This document shows positions 61,368 through 64,000 of a stretch of 64,000 bases of DNA, piece after piece (the stretch's first letter is position 1; the number at the start of each line of letters is the position of its first letter). The position numbers and the translations under genes are program-made. The stretch is taken from contig NC_045146.1 of NCBI RefSeq assembly GCF_008831285.2, positions 22,089,703 to 22,153,702 on the forward strand, given 5' to 3'. The stretch is from Nymphaea colorata (lineage: Eukaryota > Streptophyta > Magnoliopsida > Nymphaeales > Nymphaeaceae). The notes under the pieces are model-generated. The model did no database searches, had not been told where the DNA came from, and saw only the letters and a list, made by a program, of their open reading frames with translations.

Positions 61368-63779
61368 CCCGGACATCCACAATTTGCACCAACCCTATCT
61401 TCCAATTTGTCCCCTTATTAAATATGATCATGATCCGCTAATGGATTTCGGCGCAAATGTACAGGACAATGCATAACCTCAAATGGTTTAATCAAACGAT
61501 TCTGGTTTCTTATCAGCAAAAGCTAATATTTTCTGATGCTGTGTCTAAATGAGATTGGAATCTTTATCAAAAGATTTTACCCATTATACGTTATAGATTT
61601 TATTTTGTATAAAAAGTAAATGTTTGAGATTTTATCTTAAAAGCGAAGCGCCGATTAATTGTTTACCTAAATGTTGAACACCTTGTTGTAATTCTTTTTA
61701 TACTATTTCTATTTTAAATGAATGCTTTTAATGTATTTACAAACACTAGATATTAAGTATATATAAAGAAAAACTTACCTTTTCATTTCTTTTAATGATA
61801 TATCAAGCTGAGGTGCAATCAATATTATGACCATTCACCACGAGGACTTTTTCTATGTTTACGGTGTAATACGAAAAACCATGTTTCCACAATTTAAACA
61901 TGAGAGACATTTTGGTTATTTTATTGGAGTGTATTTTTACCCATTCCATTTTATCTCTTGCATGGGGAGAGTTCCATTTAATTAGCAATGGCATTTTGAT
62001 CATTTTCAATTCATAACACATCGTTCCATTGTCACAAGAAGCATAACAAAATATTCACGGTCATATTACGACTTAGCTCACACCGAGCTTGAGCCCCTAG
62101 TTTGATCGAATTCAACTTGTTTTTATAGCAGTTTTGGTTTCAGCATAAAAAAGGTTAGGAACCAATACAATCAATTGCTTTAACAACTCTTTTTATAAGT
62201 CATTTTATGATCTTCAATGCAAAACTAAACTTTTTAAAGTGTTATGTTGCAATCTTCAATCTTAAAGCACACATGACCGCATGTGTAAGATCTTAGGCTT
62301 TAGTGTTGAACCATACTCTGATACCATTATAACGCCCCAAAACCCACACTGGACTCAGGCCTCTAGTCTAATGGATCCCAGCTCTTGTCATATCATTTTT
62401 TGTTTTTACCTGAAAAAAAAAAAAAAAACTAAGAATCATGACAACCAACCACTTAACAATCCAGTTTATATAAGTTTTTGAAGTTCTTTCACAATTATGA
62501 AACTAAACTTTTTAAAGTAGAAGTGTTACATATGATACCTAACATTGGTTCTCATTTGCCAATTCCCTGCATATAATAATCTACATATATTTTTATTTTC
62601 TTCAAATTAAATAAAATATTTTAAAGGAAAAAAAAGTGAGAAATAAAGCGACACATGCTTAAATGTAACAACCAACGTTATTATTATTGGTAGGTATTAT
62701 ATTAGGCAACTAATTGGGTTAAGCAACCCAATGAGATGCCGTGGGATTGACCACTTGCTCATCATCCACTTTAAAAGTTGTTAAGCCAATCCCACAACCC
62801 AAGCGGTGGACGCAGCTTTCGTGAGCAAGCGAAAAGCAAGTTCTACTACAGTTTATTTCCCACAACTAAATATAATATACCAAACAGTATGGAGATATAT
62901 TTTGGACTAAAAGCCATGGCTTTCAAGTGTCAATTCCTAACATTACTTCTAAAAGAAAGTGGCAATTCCTAATAAATAAAGCATGAAAAATCGATATTGA
63001 ATAGTGCTTGCCCAGTCCTTACCGCCACATTAATTTCCATAAAAACGATTAGTTCCTCTAACAAGCAACATTAAGCCCTACTACATTAGACTCAATAACA
63101 ACTTACTTTCATAAAAGTTTGCTTTACAAATAATAAAATAAAAACCAATTTAGCAGGATATATATATATATATAGGGTGGGGGGGGGGTTCTCCAAGAAT
63201 GCCTACTGAATGTGAGAAATCAGTCTATCTTTCTGCACCAGCTCCCAGGGATTTCGAATGACAAATTTAATTAGATTTCGTAATTATTTAATTAACTTTG
63301 GTTGGATATTGAGTAGAGTTAATTTAATACTTTGCATTATGGGTCTAAAAGATAGGTGGGCTACTATTTTGCAAAATTGAATAAAAGGAGGGACCTTTTT
63401 TTGGCGGTTAATCGTTTGTAATTTTCCGAGCCAAAAGTGAAACTAGCACGTGTTTCCGGAGGTGTGCTTGAGAAACAAGCCTCGGCGACGCTTTAAGTTA
63501 GGTCCGCCTTTTTCTTTTTCTCTTACAAGGCATCAAATTTTCGATAATTTCAAAATGACTCATAATTGGCCTACGCGTCCGGTTATTAATTATGGCTTGA
63601 TTCCTAAACACAATCAGCGTGAGATTTCCATTCTCTCTCCAGTTGTCGTACTGCGGTGAGCACCACGGTTGATGGAATTTCAGAGTATTTGAGGGCGTTT
63701 TGGGGATTTTTGGAGCCATACAGCCGCAGTGAACCGTCCGAAGAGAGCCCCTGCAGGCCGAAAGGAGTGGCCGTTTGGA

Positions 63780-64000
63780 CGCCAGAGGGTAAGCATAAAA
63801 AGGGAAATGGCACGTCTGTCCCTTACCGCTTAATTAGGCGTACTCTCGTGGCCGAGGCGTCTCTCTCATTGTACATCGCCATCGGTAGTCGTCATCCAAA
63901 CCCTAAACATTCATCAGGATCTATCCCAAATCGGTATATACATCTCGGTTCTCTCTCTCTCTCTCTCTCATCCTCCTTCGAGAGAAGATTGAGGTCCATT
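63780..64000 (+). promoter_or_regulatory. Probable promoter and 5' leader of a gene beyond the window
   Basis: GC content rises and the DNA carries a telo-box-like CAAACCCTAAAC at 63898-63909, followed by a (CT)n leader-type tract at 63952-63970. A telo-box shortly before a CT-rich leader is typical of plant housekeeping genes such as those for translation. No ATG-initiated frame is visible before the window ends. Confidence 0.45.

Larger units (their letters stand above)
57435..63779. other. AT-rich intergenic region
   Basis: No recognised gene. The first ~250 bp are the 3' UTR of F-box copy 2. It holds a (CT)n tract at 59583-59620, the AT-rich dispersed repeats at 59866-60500, a long (AT)n tract at 61322-61361, and a (TA)n/G-run at about 63161-63189. 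Confidence 0.55.

Noticed and set aside
1..64000. CRISPR arrays, operons, riboswitches, ribosome binding sites
   Set aside because: The window is plant nuclear DNA; no regular repeat-spacer arrays exist and such bacterial features are not expected.

Overview
This is nuclear DNA of a flowering plant. The protein-coding genes have introns with plant-type GT/AG borders, and the families are plant-specific: a GRAS factor of the SCL28 type, F-box/PHLOEM PROTEIN 2 proteins, an A-type P450 with a single phase-0 intron, and a BIG BROTHER-type RING protein. A Ty1/copia element with an initiator tRNA-Met primer site, many CT/GA/AT microsatellites and long AT-rich spacers fit the same picture. Coding GC is moderate, so a grass is unlikely. 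Divergence of the SCL28 and P450 proteins from the core-eudicot versions I remember would suit an early-diverging angiosperm, magnoliid or basal eudicot, but that is only a guess.

Layout. 1-4.9 kb: AT-rich spacer. 4.9-9.7 kb: a Ty1/copia element on the minus strand with 315-bp LTRs and a 5-bp target duplication, whose single long frame is broken only by in-frame stops. 10.9-15.1 kb: an apparently intact two-exon cytochrome P450 (493 aa). Its 2.7-kb intron holds a scrambled copy of the 3' end of the neighbouring GRAS gene, a 184-bp tandem duplication and a solo LTR. 17.7-19.9 kb: the SCL28-like GRAS gene, with a frameshift separating its first ~45 codons from the rest and a possible spliced mini-ORF in its leader. 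26.1-27.2 kb: broken fragments of an arogenate/prephenate dehydratase gene and a GH16 glucanase gene, tail to tail. 30.3-37.8 kb: a seven-coding-exon RING-H2 E3 ligase of the BIG BROTHER type (264 aa), intact. 42.2-42.6 kb: an unrecognised 123-codon frame on the minus strand. 45.3-47.3 and 53.1-57.4 kb: two tandem F-box/PP2-A genes, each 295 aa with identical exon lengths of 309, 119 and 460 bp. 57.4-63.8 kb: AT-rich spacer with a dispersed repeat family. The last ~200 bp look like the promoter and leader of a gene lying beyond the window.

The genes do not form a pathway. Three (RING E3, two F-box proteins) belong to ubiquitin-mediated turnover; SCL28 relatives act in cell size and brassinosteroid-linked growth and BIG BROTHER limits organ size, but their proximity is probably chance. 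The most unusual material is structural: transfer of GRAS-gene DNA into the P450 intron, a copia LTR carrying a copy of the element's own flanking DNA, and the paired gene fragments near 26 kb. I did not find a clear novel biological system.
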